This document shows positions 43,012 to 52,219 of a stretch of DNA of 64,000 bases, piece after piece (position 1 is the stretch's first letter; every line of letters starts with the position of its first letter). Source of the stretch: Pseudokineococcus lusitanus (GTDB lineage: Bacteria > Actinomycetota > Actinomycetes > Actinomycetales > Quadrisphaeraceae). The position numbers and the translations under genes are program-made. Under the pieces are notes generated by a model. That model had not been told where the DNA came from and ran no database searches. It was given only the letters and a program-made list of their open reading frames with translations. The DNA lies in contig NZ_RJKN01000005.1 in assembly GCF_003751265.1 (NCBI RefSeq), positions 248,001-312,000 on the forward strand. The letters run 5' to 3'.

Positions 43012-43932
43012 GTGCGCGGATGGATCGTCCTGGCCCTCGTGGGCCTCGCGGCGCAGCTGGTCGACGGCAGCCTCGGCATGGCCTACGGCGTCACCTCGAC
43101 GACGCTGCTCATCGCGACCGGCACCTCGCCGGCCCTCGCCTCGGCGTCGGTGCACCTCGCCGAGATCGGGACGACGCTCGCGTCGGGCGCCTCGCACTGG
43201 AAGTTCGGCAACGTCGACTGGAAGATCGTCGGCCGGCTGGCGATCCCCGGCGGCGTGGGCGCCTTCCTCGGGGCCACCGTCCTGTCGCGGCTGTCGACGG
43301 AGTCCGCGGCCCCCTACATGGCGGGCGTGCTGCTGGCGCTCGGCGTCTACGTGGCGATCCGCTTCTCCACCGGCTCGCTGCAGCGGCGCCCGGGCAAGGT
43401 CCGCTCGCGCTTCCTGCTGCCCGTCGGCCTCTTCGGCGGCTTCCTCGACGCCAGCGGCGGTGGCGGCTGGGGCCCCGTGGCCACGCCCGCCCTCCTCACC
43501 ACCGGCAAGGTCGAGCCGCGCAAGGTCGTCGGCACCGTCGACACCTCGGAGTTCGTCGTGGCCGTCTCGGCCAGCGTCGGCTTCCTGCTCGGCCTCGGCT
43601 CCGAGGCGCTCGACCCGATGATCGTCTCGGCCCTGCTCGTGGGCGGCGTCATCGCCGCCCCGGTGGCCGCCTTCATCGTCCGGTACATGCCCGCCCGCGT
43701 GCTCGGCGCCGCGGTGGGCGGCCTCATCATCCTCACCAACTCGCGGACGCTCCTGCGCACCTTCGACGTCGAGGCGACGGCCGGCCCGGTCGTCTACCCG
43801 CTGCTCGCCCTCCTGTGGGTGGCCGCGATCGTCTACACGGTGCGGCGCCACCGCCGCGAGAAGGCCGCCGGCGTCGACGGCTGGAAGGCCGCGCCGGAGG
43901 ACGAGCGCGAGCTCGAGCCCGCCGCGCGCTGA
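43012..43932 (+). CDS. Sulfite exporter TauE/SafE-family membrane protein
   Basis: A 306-residue protein with about eight TM helices in two repeats ([19 protein letters not shown]... and [20 protein letters not shown]...). The GGGxWGP motif is typical of TauE/SafE. The family exports sulfite, sulfoacetate or related anions. The C-terminus is charged. GTG 43012 is preceded by GGAG at 8 nt. The neighbouring Rrf2 regulator and the sulfate-activation genes 4 kb downstream support a sulfur role. A 34-bp perfect palindrome follows as terminator. Confidence 0.9.
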   Translation: MRGWIVLALVGLAAQLVDGSLGMAYGVTSTTLLIATGTSPALASASVHLAEIGTTLASGASHWKFGNVDWKIVGRLAIPGGVGAFLGATVLSRLSTESAAPYMAGVLLALGVYVAIRFSTGSLQRRPGKVRSRFLLPVGLFGGFLDASGGGGWGPVATPALLTTGKVEPRKVVGTVDTSEFVVAVSASVGFLLGLGSEALDPMIVSALLVGGVIAAPVAAFIVRYMPARVLGAAVGGLIILTNSRTLLRTFDVEATAGPVVYPLLALLWVAAIVYTVRRHRREKAAGVDGWKAAPEDERELEPAAR

Positions 43933-43958
43933 CACCCGCCCCGCCCGGGGCGCACGAC

Positions 43959-43992
43959 CGACGGGCCGGTCCCCCGGGGGACCGGCCCGTCG
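43959..43992. terminator. 34-bp perfect palindrome, terminator after tauE
   Basis: CGACGGGCCGGTCCCCC is followed directly by its complement (43976-43992). It ends the rrf2-tauE unit and stands before the rplY promoter. Confidence 0.8.
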
Positions 43993-44055
43993 GCGCGCCA
44001 CCGGGCGGGCGCCGGCCGCGTGGTCGGCCCGGTGGGGCCGTGGCCGCGGGGCGGC

Positions 44056-44232
44056 TATGCTCCTGCGGTTGCCTCGGCGAGGGAGGCGTGCCGGCCGTGC
44101 CGGACGCCCCCGCACTCGACGCGGTGGTCGCGGCGCCCCGGCGCCCGCGGGCCGTCCGCGCGGGTCGTCGCAGGCCCGGCCGAGGGCCGACCACCGCAGC
44201 AGAGCCACCCCGAGCGACACAGGAGCACCCCC
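44056..44232 (+). promoter_or_regulatory. rplY: rplY promoter and 165-nt structured leader
   Basis: The -10 is TATGCT at 44056-44061. A leader of about 165 nt follows. GCGGTGGTCG at 44121-44130 pairs with CGACCACCGC at 44188-44197 and encloses 57 bases with further GC-rich pairing. Such leaders of r-protein genes often bind their own product; here this is inference. AGGAG at 44221-44225 is the ribosome site. Confidence 0.5.
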
Positions 44233-44901
44233 ATGGCCGACGAGATCCACCTCAGCGCCGAGACGCGCACCGAGTTCGGCAAGGGCGCCGCCCGCCGCAT
44301 CCGCCGGGCCAGCAAGATCCCCGCCGTCGTCTACGGCCACGGCGAGGACCCGCGCCACGTCACCCTCCCCGGCCACCAGACGATGCTCGCCGTCAAGCGC
44401 GAGAACGCCGTCCTCACGCTGGACGTCGAGGGCACCGAGGTCCTCGCCCTCGTCAAGGACGTGCAGCGCGAGCCCCGCCGCCGCGAGATCGAGCACGTGG
44501 ACCTCGTCCTCGTGCGCCGCGGCGAGAAGGTCGAGGTGGAGATCGCCGTCCACGTCGACGGCGAGCCCGCGCCGGAGACCGTCGTCACCGTCGAGTACCA
44601 GACGCTCACCCTCGAGGTCGACGCCCTGCGCATCCCCGAGGGCGTCACCGTGTCCGTCGAGGGCGCCGAGCCCGGCACCCAGGTCCTCGCCGGCCAGGTG
44701 TCCCTGCCCCGGGGCGCGACCCTCGTCACCGACCCCGAGACGCTCGTCGTCAACGTGGCCGCGGCCCGCACGGCCGAGGACCTCGAGGCCGACCTCGCCG
44801 AGGCCGAGAGCGAGCTCGGCATCGAGCGCGACGAGTCCGACGCCGACGCCGAGGCCGCCGCGGAGGACGCCCCGGCGGCCCCCGCCGCCGACGAGTCCTG
44901 A
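44233..44901 (+). CDS. rplY: 50S ribosomal protein L25/general stress protein Ctc
   Basis: It binds 5S rRNA. The 222-residue product has the L25 domain (residues 1-92, [37 protein letters not shown]) and the TL5 C-terminal beta domain (residues 95-185, [21 protein letters not shown]). The last 35 residues are very acidic (Glu/Asp/Ala), common in actinobacterial L25. pth follows within 8 bp, the standard pairing. Confidence 0.95.
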   Translation: MADEIHLSAETRTEFGKGAARRIRRASKIPAVVYGHGEDPRHVTLPGHQTMLAVKRENAVLTLDVEGTEVLALVKDVQREPRRREIEHVDLVLVRRGEKVEVEIAVHVDGEPAPETVVTVEYQTLTLEVDALRIPEGVTVSVEGAEPGTQVLAGQVSLPRGATLVTDPETLVVNVAAARTAEDLEADLAEAESELGIERDESDADAEAAAEDAPAAPAADES

Positions 44902-44909
44902 GGCCCGCG

Positions 44910-45572
44910 GTGCGCGCGAGCGCACCGGGGCCCGTGCCCGACAGCCAGGGCCCCTCCGCCGCGGCGGAGGGGCCCTGGCTCGTCGTCGGGCTCGGCAACC
45001 CCGGTCCCGAGTACGCCGCGACCCGGCACAACGTCGGCCAGATGGTCCTCGACGTCCTCGCGGCGCGCGGCGGCGCCACCTTCCGCTCGGCGCGCGGCGC
45101 CGGCGGGGCGAAGGCCGCCGTGGCGCAGGTCCGGCTCGGCGTGCTCCCGGGCGGCCGGCCCGGCCCCGCCGTCGTCCTCGGCAAGCCGTCGTCCTACATG
45201 AACCTGTCCGGCGGTCCCGTCGCCGCCCTGGCGCGCTTCCACTCGGTGCCGCCGGGGCGCGTGGCCGTCGTCCACGACGAGCTGGACCTCCCCGGCGACG
45301 TCGTCCGCCTCAAGCGGGGCGGTGGCGAGGGCGGCCACAACGGCCTGCGCGACATCTCCAAGGCGCTCGGCACGCGCGACTACGTCCGGGTCCGCGTCGG
45401 CATCGACCGCCCGCCCGGCCGCCAGGACCCGGCCGACTACGTGCTGCGGCCCTTCGGCACGGCCGAGCGCCGGGACCTGCCGGTGCTGCTCGAGGAGGCG
45501 GCCGACGCCGTCGAGCTCCTCGTCCTCCACGGGCTCGAGGCGGCGCAGCAGCAGGTGCACGCCCCGCGCTGA
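44910..45572 (+). CDS. pth: Peptidyl-tRNA hydrolase
   Basis: It frees tRNA from stalled peptidyl-tRNA. The 220-residue product shows [22 protein letters not shown] near residue 24 (catalytic His in RHNVG), [20 protein letters not shown] and [14 protein letters not shown]. No start exists between the palindrome and the conserved core, so translation must begin at GTG 44910 or GTG 44934. The first 22 residues ([12 protein letters not shown] included) are therefore encoded by the 38-bp palindrome at 44943. Confidence 0.94.
   Translation: MRASAPGPVPDSQGPSAAAEGPWLVVGLGNPGPEYAATRHNVGQMVLDVLAARGGATFRSARGAGGAKAAVAQVRLGVLPGGRPGPAVVLGKPSSYMNLSGGPVAALARFHSVPPGRVAVVHDELDLPGDVVRLKRGGGEGGHNGLRDISKALGTRDYVRVRVGIDRPPGRQDPADYVLRPFGTAERRDLPVLLEEAADAVELLVLHGLEAAQQQVHAPR
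44943..44980 (+). terminator. 38-bp perfect palindrome inside the 5' end of pth
   Basis: AGCCAGGGCCCCTCCGCCG (44943-44961) is followed by its exact complement (44962-44980). It starts 41 bp after the rplY stop and looks like its terminator, yet it is read as pth codons. Confidence 0.85.
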
Positions 45573-45577
45573 CGCGG

Positions 45578-45604
45578 CACCGGCCCCGCACCGCGGGGCC
45601 GGTG
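45578..45604 (+). terminator. Terminator hairpin after pth
   Basis: CACCGGCCCCGC pairs with its complement at 45593-45604 around loop ACC, 5 bp after the stop. From 45605 to 45803 lies the promoter region of the next gene: a GTCAC-N5-GTGAC-like dyad near 45604 and a possible -10, TACGGT near 45765. Confidence 0.8.
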
Positions 45605-45803
45605 TCACGCACGGTGACCCGCGACCGACGTCGCGGGACCTATGTCCGGCTCGGGCGGAAGGTCCCGCTCCCGCCCCGGGGCCCGCGTCACCGGGACGGT
45701 CCGGCGCTGGCCCGAGCGGGTGGTGGTCTCCCGGAACCCTGCCCACCGCCCGTCACCGCCGCGTACGGTCGGCGGGCCGGTGAGGGACGTGGGAGAGGGA
45801 CGG

Positions 45804-47459
45804 ATGAGCGCAGCGACCGAGGACGGGGCCCTCGCGGGGATCGGCCTGCCGGGCAGCACCTCTGCCGACGTGGTCCCCGAGGCCGCCCCGGGCGCGCTGC
45901 GCGTCCCCGGCGCCCGCGTCGCCGGCGACGACGAGGTCGCCGCGGAGCGCCGCGGCCACGCCGCCGTCGACCGCCGACCCTGGACCGACCGCACGCCCTT
46001 CGAGCGCGACGGCTCCTGCCCCGACGAGGTCGCCCGCGCGGCGGCCCGCCGGCGGTCCGCCTGGACCACCCCCCTCGTGCGCCGCGCGCTGCTCGGCGAC
46101 GGCCTCGTCGCCGGCGTCGTCGTCGCGGCCACCGTCGTGTCCCTGCGTGCCGTCGGCACCGACGTGGAGGCGCACGCCGTGGCCCTCGCGGGGCTGCTCG
46201 CCGCGGCCGTCTGGGTCGGGGCGCTCGGCGCGCTGCGCGGCTACGAGTGGAGGCGCCTCGGCGACGGGGTCGAGGAGTTCTCCAGCGTCCTGCGCGCCGC
46301 CGTGGCGGTCGTGGCGGGGCTCGGCGTCGTCGCCTTCAGCCTCCAGCTCCTGCTCCCGCGCCGGCTCGTCCTCGTGGCGGTCCCGCTCGTCGCGCTGCTC
46401 ACCTGCTGGCACCGCTACCGCCTGCGCCACCACCTGCGGACCTCGCGGGCCCGGGGCGACGTGCCCGCGCTGCGCACCCTCGTCGTCGGCGACGCCTCGA
46501 GCGTCACGGAGATGCTCGGCGACCTGCGGCGCAGCCAGGGCCACGCCATGTCCGTCGTCGGCGTCTGCACGCCGGACCCCGCCTCCTGGGAGGGCGGGGC
46601 CGACGGCTCCGGCCCGGCCGCCGTCGGCGCCGTGGCCACCGTGCCGCAGGCGGTCGTCGACCACGACGTCGACGTCGTCGTCGTGGTCGGGTCCCACCTG
46701 TCCGGCGGGGCGCTCCGGCGCCTGTCGTGGGCCCTCGAGAGCACGGGGGCCGACCTCGTCGTCGCCCCGGGCCTCGTCGAGGTGACGGGCCCCGCGCTGC
46801 AGCTGCGGCCGGCCGCCGGCCTGTCGCTCCTCCACGTCGAGCGCCCCTCGGCGCGCTCCGGCCGCATGCTCGGCAAGACCGTGCTGGACCGGGTCCTCGG
46901 CAGCGCGCTGCTGCTCGCCGCCTCGCCGGTCCTGCTCGGGGCCGCCCTGGCCGTGCGGGTGACGACCCGTGGTCCCGCCTTCTACGCCCAGGAGCGCGTC
47001 GGCGTCGACGGCAGCACCTTCACGATGTACAAGCTGCGCACCATGGTCGTGGGCGCCGACTCGATGGTCGACGACCTCGTGGCGCTCAGCGACCGCGACG
47101 GCCTCATGTTCAAGATGCGCTCCGACCCCCGGGTGACCCCGGTGGGCAAGGTCCTGCGCCGGCTCTCCCTCGACGAGCTGCCCCAGCTGTGGAACGTCGT
47201 CCGCGGCGACATGTCGCTCGTCGGGCCGCGGCCCCCGCTGCCGCGCGAGTACGACGGCTACCACGACTCCGTGCACCTGCGCCTGCGCGTGCGCCCCGGC
47301 ATCACGGGCCTGTGGCAGGTCAGCGGCCGCGCGGACCTGTCGTGGGAGGAGTCGATGCGGCTGGACCTGCGCTACGTCGACAACTGGTCGATCGCCATGG
47401 ACCTCCAGATCCTCTGGAAGACCGGCCGGGCCGTGCTGGGGCGCTCGGGCGCCTACTGA
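45804..47459 (+). CDS. Exopolysaccharide polyprenyl glycosylphosphotransferase (WbaP/CpsE type)
   Basis: It starts glycan assembly by moving a sugar-1-phosphate onto undecaprenyl phosphate. The 551-residue product has 85 disordered residues, four or five TM helices (95-210), a Rossmann-like CoA_binding_3 domain (VPALRTLVVGDASSVTEML), one TM helix near 370, and the catalytic sugar-transferase domain: FYAQERVGVDGSTFTMYKLRTM, LDELPQLWNVVRGDMSLVGP, RPGITGLWQVSGR. ATG 45804 follows GAGAGGGA. It is the first gene of a surface-glycan block. Regulation is not visible beyond the promoter region. Confidence 0.95.
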   Translation: MSAATEDGALAGIGLPGSTSADVVPEAAPGALRVPGARVAGDDEVAAERRGHAAVDRRPWTDRTPFERDGSCPDEVARAAARRRSAWTTPLVRRALLGDGLVAGVVVAATVVSLRAVGTDVEAHAVALAGLLAAAVWVGALGALRGYEWRRLGDGVEEFSSVLRAAVAVVAGLGVVAFSLQLLLPRRLVLVAVPLVALLTCWHRYRLRHHLRTSRARGDVPALRTLVVGDASSVTEMLGDLRRSQGHAMSVVGVCTPDPASWEGGADGSGPAAVGAVATVPQAVVDHDVDVVVVVGSHLSGGALRRLSWALESTGADLVVAPGLVEVTGPALQLRPAAGLSLLHVERPSARSGRMLGKTVLDRVLGSALLLAASPVLLGAALAVRVTTRGPAFYAQERVGVDGSTFTMYKLRTMVVGADSMVDDLVALSDRDGLMFKMRSDPRVTPVGKVLRRLSLDELPQLWNVVRGDMSLVGPRPPLPREYDGYHDSVHLRLRVRPGITGLWQVSGRADLSWEESMRLDLRYVDNWSIAMDLQILWKTGRAVLGRSGAY

Positions 47460-47567
47460 CCCGGGCGGTGCCGCGCCGGCGCGGCCGTGGACGGGCGCGC
47501 CGCGGCGGCGCGCGGTACTGGCAGGGTGCCCCCGGGCGCGAGCGCGCCCCCGGTCGCCCGCTCGACT

Positions 47568-47596
47568 CCCGACCGTCCCGGTCGGGTGAGTAGGGT
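47568..47596 (+). promoter_or_regulatory. cysQDN promoter with adjacent dyad
   Basis: TAGGGT at 47591-47596 fits a -10, giving a 48-nt leader. Directly upstream CCCGACCG-TCC-CGGTCGGG (47568-47586) is a perfect dyad in the -35 region. It could be the terminator of the previous gene or an operator for sulfur control. Confidence 0.5.
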
Positions 47597-47650
47597 CCGG
47601 GCAGCAGCAGCCGTCCGCCGGGTCGTCCGGCCGTGCGCCCGAGGAGCCCC

Positions 47651-48487
47651 ATGCCCGGCAGTCCCGACGCCGCCCTGGCCCGCGCCGTCGCCGAGGAGGC
47701 CGGCGCCGCGCTGCTGGCCCTGCGCGCGGAGATGCTCGCCGCCGGCGCCGAGCCGGCCGCGCTGCGGGCCGCGGGCGACCGCCGGTCGCAGGAGGTCATC
47801 GCGGCCCGGCTCGCCGCCGAGCGCCCCGACGACGCCGTCCTGTCCGAGGAGGCGGCCGACGACCCGGCCCGGCTGACCGCCCGCCGCGTCTGGGTCGTCG
47901 ACCCGCTCGACGGCACGCGGGAGTACGGCGAGGCGGCGCCGTCCGCGGACGCGCCGGCGGGGCGCACCGACTGGGCCGTGCACGTGGCCCTGTGGGAGGA
48001 CGGCGACCTCGTCGCCGGGGCCGTCGCGCTGCCCGCCCGGGGGCTCGTCCACACGAGCGACCCCGCGCCCGCCCGGCCCTCGGGCGACCCGCCGGTCCTC
48101 CGGCTCGCCGTCAGCCGCTCCCGCCCGCCCGCCTTCGTCACGCGGCTCGCCGACGAGCTGGGCGCCGAGCTCGTGCCCATGGGGTCCGCCGGCGTCAAGG
48201 CGACCGCCGTCCTGCGCGACGAGGTCGACGCGTACGTCCACGCCGGCGGCCAGTACGAGTGGGACTCGGCGGCCCCGGTCGCCGTCGCCCGGGCCGCCGG
48301 GCTGCGGACGAGCCGCGTCGACGGCTCCCCGCTGCGCTACAACCGACCCGACCCGCTGCTGCCCGACCTCGTGGTGGCACGCCCGGAGGTGGCCGACGTC
48401 GTGCTCGCGGCGCTGGCCCGCCTCGCCCCCCGGGCGGGGGCCGCTGCGGCCGCCGCCCCCGAGCACCCCGCGGAGGCACCGCGATGA
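47651..48487 (+). CDS. cysQ: 3'(2'),5'-bisphosphate nucleotidase CysQ
   Basis: It hydrolyses PAP, the by-product of PAPS-using enzymes, to AMP. The 278-residue product is of the inositol-phosphatase superfamily: VLSEEAADDPARL (metal Glu), VWVVDPLDGTREYGE (DPLDGT signature near residue 82), and HAGGQYEWDSAAPVAVARAAG near residue 200 (EWD motif). ATG 47651 follows GAGGAG. cysD starts inside its stop (ATGA), so the products are made together. Confidence 0.92.
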   Translation: MPGSPDAALARAVAEEAGAALLALRAEMLAAGAEPAALRAAGDRRSQEVIAARLAAERPDDAVLSEEAADDPARLTARRVWVVDPLDGTREYGEAAPSADAPAGRTDWAVHVALWEDGDLVAGAVALPARGLVHTSDPAPARPSGDPPVLRLAVSRSRPPAFVTRLADELGAELVPMGSAGVKATAVLRDEVDAYVHAGGQYEWDSAAPVAVARAAGLRTSRVDGSPLRYNRPDPLLPDLVVARPEVADVVLAALARLAPRAGAAAAAAPEHPAEAPR

Positions 48488-49404
48488 CGTCCACGACGAC
48501 GGCCGGGCGCTACCAGCTCAGCCAGCTCGCGGCCCTGGAGTCGGAGGCGATCTTCGTCATCCGCGAGGTCGTCGCCGAGCTCGAGCGGCCCGTCCTGCTG
48601 TTCTCCGGCGGCAAGGACTCCCTCGTCATGCTGCGGCTGGCCGAGAAGGCCTTCGCGCCGGCGCCGGTGCCCTTCCCCGTGCTCCACGTCGACACCGGCC
48701 ACAACTTCGCCGAGGTGCTCGAGACCCGCGACCGCCGCGCCGCCGAGCTGGGCGTCCAGCTCGTCGTCGCGAGCGTCCAGGACGCGCTGGACCGCGGGCT
48801 CGTCAGCGAGCCGCCGGACGGCACCCGCAACCGCATCCAGACGCCGGTGCTCCTCGAGGCGCTCGAGAAGGGCGGCTACACGGCGATCTTCGGCGGCGCC
48901 CGGCGCGACGAGGACAAGGCCCGGGCCAAGGAGCGGGTCTTCAGCTTCCGCGACGACTTCGGCCAGTGGGACCCGAAGAACCAGCGGCCGGAGCTCTGGT
49001 CGCTCTACAACGGCCGGATCCACCCCGGCGAGAGCATCCGGGTCTTCCCGCTGTCCAACTGGACCGAGCTGGACATCTGGAGCTACATCGCCGCCGAGGG
49101 CCTCGAGCTGCCGAGCATCTACTACGCCCACGAGCGCGAGGTCTTCGAGCGCGGCGGCATGCTCTTCGCCGTCCACGACGTCTGCCGCCCCCGCGAAGGC
49201 GAGGAGGTCTTCACCGCCCGCGTGCGCTACCGCACGGTCGGCGACGCCAGCCTCACCGCCGCGGTCCGCTCCGACGCGGCCACCGCCGCGGAGATCGTCG
49301 CGGAGGTGGCGACCACCCGGGTCACCGAGCGCGGCGCGACCCGGGGCGACGACCGGTTCAGCGAGGCCGCCATGGAGGACCGCAAGCGCGAGGGGTACTT
49401 CTGA
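48484..49404 (+). CDS. cysD: Sulfate adenylyltransferase subunit 2
   Basis: With CysN it forms APS from sulfate and ATP. The 306-residue product has the PP-loop LLFSGGKDSLVMLRLAEKA near residue 40, HVDTGHNFAEVLE, GARRDEDKARAKERVFS and PLSNWTELDIWSYI, all typical of CysD. It overlaps cysQ by 4 nt and cysN by one base. Confidence 0.97.
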   Translation: MTSTTTAGRYQLSQLAALESEAIFVIREVVAELERPVLLFSGGKDSLVMLRLAEKAFAPAPVPFPVLHVDTGHNFAEVLETRDRRAAELGVQLVVASVQDALDRGLVSEPPDGTRNRIQTPVLLEALEKGGYTAIFGGARRDEDKARAKERVFSFRDDFGQWDPKNQRPELWSLYNGRIHPGESIRVFPLSNWTELDIWSYIAAEGLELPSIYYAHEREVFERGGMLFAVHDVCRPREGEEVFTARVRYRTVGDASLTAAVRSDAATAAEIVAEVATTRVTERGATRGDDRFSEAAMEDRKREGYF

Positions 49405-50711
49405 TGAGCACCACGGGCACCACGGGCACCGACGACGAGGCAGCCCTCGTCCACCGCGGCGCGGACCTGCTGAGGTTCGCGACGGCCGGCTCCGTCGACG
49501 ACGGGAAGAGCACCCTCATCGGGCGCCTGCTCCTCGACAGCAAGACCGTCTTCGAGGACCAGCTGGCCTCGGTCGAGCGCGCGAGCCGCGACCGCGGGGA
49601 CGAGTACACGAACCTCGCGCTGCTCACCGACGGCCTGCGGGCCGAGCGGGAGCAGGGCATCACCATCGACGTGGCCTACCGCTACTTCGCGACGCCGCGG
49701 CGGAAGTTCATCATCGCCGACACGCCGGGGCACGTGCAGTACACGCGGAACATGGTCACCGGGGCCTCGACGGCCGACCTCGCGCTCGTCCTCGTCGACG
49801 CGCGCAAGGGCCTCGTCGAGCAGTCGCGGCGGCACGCCTTCCTCGCGACGCTGCTCCAGGTCCCGCACCTCGTGCTCGTCGTCAACAAGATGGACCTCGT
49901 CGACTTCGACGAGGAGGTGTTCCGCCGCATCCGCGACGAGTTCACCGACTTCGCCGCGCGCCTGGAGGTCCACGACGTCCAGGTGGTCCCCGTCTCGGCG
50001 CTCGAGGGCGACAACGTCGTGAGCCGGTCCGCGCGGACCCCCTGGTACGAGGGCCCGAGCCTCCTGCACCACCTCGAGAACGTCCACGTGGCGGGGGACC
50101 GGAACCTCGTCGACACCCGCTTCCCGGTGCAGTACGTCATCCGCCCCCAGTCCGGGCGGCACCGCGACTACCGCGGGTACGCCGGCCAGGTGGCGGGCGG
50201 CGTCCTCAGGCCCGGCGACGAGGTGATGGTGCTGCCGTCCGGCCTCACCACGCGGATCGCCGGCATCGACACCGCGGACGGGCCCGTGGCGGAGGCCTTC
50301 CCGCCGATGTCGGTCGTCGTGCGGCTCGAGGACGAGCTCGACGTGAGCCGCGGCGACATGGTCTGCCGACCGCACAACGCCCCGACGCCGACGCAGGACG
50401 TCGACGCGATGGTCTGCTGGATGGACGAGAGCGCCCCTCTCGCACCGGGTCGCAAGTACGCCGTCAAGCACACGACGCGGAGCGCGCGCGCCGTCGTCAA
50501 GGAGGTGCAGTACCGCCTGGACACGGACACGCTCCACCGCGACGAGTCCGCCGACCGCCTGGGCCTCAACGACATCGGCCGGGTCCGGCTGCGGACGACG
50601 ACGCCCCTGCTGGCCGACGAGTACCGCCGCAACCGCACGACCGGCGGCTTCGTCCTCGTCGACGAGGCGACCAACCGGACGGTGGGCGCCGGGATGATCA
50701 CCTCCGCCTGA
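49404..50711 (+). CDS. cysN: Sulfate adenylyltransferase subunit 1 (GTPase)
   Basis: The GTPase drives APS synthesis. The 435-residue product carries GSVDDGKSTLIGRLL (P loop), ADTPGHVQYTRNMVTGAS, VVNKMDLVDF, then EF-Tu-like domains II and III. The start is ATG 49404 in TGATG with the cysD stop. It ends without the CysC (APS kinase) domain that mycobacterial CysNC has, and no cysC follows in the window. The APS made may go to PAPS by a kinase elsewhere, or to APS reductase. Confidence 0.97.
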   Translation: MSTTGTTGTDDEAALVHRGADLLRFATAGSVDDGKSTLIGRLLLDSKTVFEDQLASVERASRDRGDEYTNLALLTDGLRAEREQGITIDVAYRYFATPRRKFIIADTPGHVQYTRNMVTGASTADLALVLVDARKGLVEQSRRHAFLATLLQVPHLVLVVNKMDLVDFDEEVFRRIRDEFTDFAARLEVHDVQVVPVSALEGDNVVSRSARTPWYEGPSLLHHLENVHVAGDRNLVDTRFPVQYVIRPQSGRHRDYRGYAGQVAGGVLRPGDEVMVLPSGLTTRIAGIDTADGPVAEAFPPMSVVVRLEDELDVSRGDMVCRPHNAPTPTQDVDAMVCWMDESAPLAPGRKYAVKHTTRSARAVVKEVQYRLDTDTLHRDESADRLGLNDIGRVRLRTTTPLLADEYRRNRTTGGFVLVDEATNRTVGAGMITSA

Positions 50712-50962
50712 CCCCGGGCCGGCGCGGGCGGGCGGAACCCGTGCCGAGGGCTCAACTCCCGGGCGTCGCCTGCCGACAGGACGGGTGACCACCGGTGCGC
50801 GCGTGGTCGCGATCAGGTGACGGTCCGTGAGCAACCGCTGCGGGCGCCGTCACCCGTCGTTAGCCTGCTGGTCACCTCGAGGGCCGGGGCAGCGCGAGAG
50901 GTGGGCCGCGCCAGCGCGTCCTGCACGGACGGGTGGTCACGCACCCACGGAGGAGGACGGCT
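50712..50962 (+). promoter_or_regulatory. Intergenic region with dyad and promoter before the glycosyltransferase
   Basis: GGTGACGG at 50816-50823 pairs with CCGTCACC at 50847-50854. TAGCCT at 50861-50866 is a probable -10, giving a leader of about 90 nt. GGAGGA near 50949 is the ribosome site for GTG 50963. I see no gene here. Confidence 0.45.
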
Positions 50963-52219
50963 GTGCGCCTGTCGATGATGGGGACCCGCGGGGTCCCCGC
51001 CCGCTACGGCGGCTTCGAGACCTGCGTCGAGGAGGTCGGCCGCCGCCTGGTGGAGAAGGGCCACGACGTCGTCGTCTACTGCCGCGGCGCCGAGGCCGAC
51101 GACCGGCCCGACGAGCACCTGGGCATGCGCCTCGTCCACCTGCCGGCGCTGCGCCGTCGCTCGCTGGAGACGCTGAGCCACACCGGCCTGTCCGTCGGCC
51201 ACCTCCTCCAGGACGTCCCCGACGTCGCCTTCGTCTTCAACGCCGCCAACGCGCCGCTCCTGCCGGTGCTGCGCGCCCGCGGCGTCCCCGTCGTCACCCA
51301 CGTCGACGGCCTGGAGTGGCAGCGCGCCAAGTGGGCAGGGGCCGGTCGCCGCTACTACCGCGCCGCGGAGCAGCTCGCGGTGCGCTGGTCGGACGCGCTC
51401 GTCGCCGACGCCGAGGGCATCCGCGACTACTACCGCGCCTCCTTCGGGGCGCCCACGACGCTCATCTCCTACGGCGCACCGCTCGTCGGCGCGCGCACCG
51501 GCGGCCTCGACGGCACCGGGCTCGAGCCCGGCGGCTACCACCTCGTCGTCGCGCGCTTCGAGCCCGAGAACCACGTCCGCGAGGTCGTCGAGGGCTACGT
51601 CCGCAGCGGCGCCCGCCGGCCGCTCGTCGTCGTGGGCTCCGCGCCCTACGCCGACGAGTACACGCGGTCGGTGCACGCGGCCGCCGACGCGCGCGTGCGC
51701 TTCCTCGGCGGCGTGTGGGACCAGGACCTCCTCGACCAGCTGTACGCCGGGTCGTTGACGTACCTCCACGGCCACTCGGTCGGCGGCACGAACCCGTCCC
51801 TGCTGCGCGCCATGGGCGCCGCCGCCGCGACGTCCGCCTACGACGTGTCCTTCAACCGCGAGGTGCTGCGCGGCCACGGCCGCTTCTTCCGGACGCCGGC
51901 CGACGTCGCCGCCCTCGTCGAGGCCGCCGAGGCGGACCCCGAGGGCACCCGGGCGCGGGGCCGCGACACGCGGGACCGCGCGCTCGACTACGACTGGGAC
52001 GACGTCGCCGACGCCTACGAGCGCCTCGCGCAGGAGACCGCGGCCCGGGGCGCGCTGCGGCGCCGCCCCAGCGGCCGCCGTCTCGTCGAGGTGACCGGCG
52101 ACCCGGCCGAGCACGCGGTCGCCGAGGTCCGCGGCGTGCCCGCCCCCCGGACCGCCGGCGACGCCGCCGTCGACGCCCCCCGCGCCTCCGCCCTCCGCCA
52201 CCCCCGGGGCCGGTCGTGA
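50963..52219 (+). CDS. DUF1972 glycosyltransferase (rhamnosyltransferase-like, GT4)
   Basis: The 418-residue product begins RLSMMGTRGVPARYGGFETCVEEVGRRL, the DUF1972 hallmark, followed by VFNAANAPLLPVLRARGVP and a GT4-type C-terminal Rossmann domain with HGHSVGGTNPSLLRAMG (the E-x7-E-like sugar-nucleotide site). The last 60 residues are low-complexity. It probably adds a sugar in surface-glycan synthesis. It starts at GTG 50963 behind GGAGGA and overlaps the next gene by GTGA. Confidence 0.9.
   Translation: MRLSMMGTRGVPARYGGFETCVEEVGRRLVEKGHDVVVYCRGAEADDRPDEHLGMRLVHLPALRRRSLETLSHTGLSVGHLLQDVPDVAFVFNAANAPLLPVLRARGVPVVTHVDGLEWQRAKWAGAGRRYYRAAEQLAVRWSDALVADAEGIRDYYRASFGAPTTLISYGAPLVGARTGGLDGTGLEPGGYHLVVARFEPENHVREVVEGYVRSGARRPLVVVGSAPYADEYTRSVHAAADARVRFLGGVWDQDLLDQLYAGSLTYLHGHSVGGTNPSLLRAMGAAAATSAYDVSFNREVLRGHGRFFRTPADVAALVEAAEADPEGTRARGRDTRDRALDYDWDDVADAYERLAQETAARGALRRRPSGRRLVEVTGDPAEHAVAEVRGVPAPRTAGDAAVDAPRASALRHPRGRS

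Noticed and set aside
49404-50711. CysNC fusion with APS kinase
   Set aside because: The protein ends after the EF-Tu-like domains, and no second P-loop or APS kinase motif follows.
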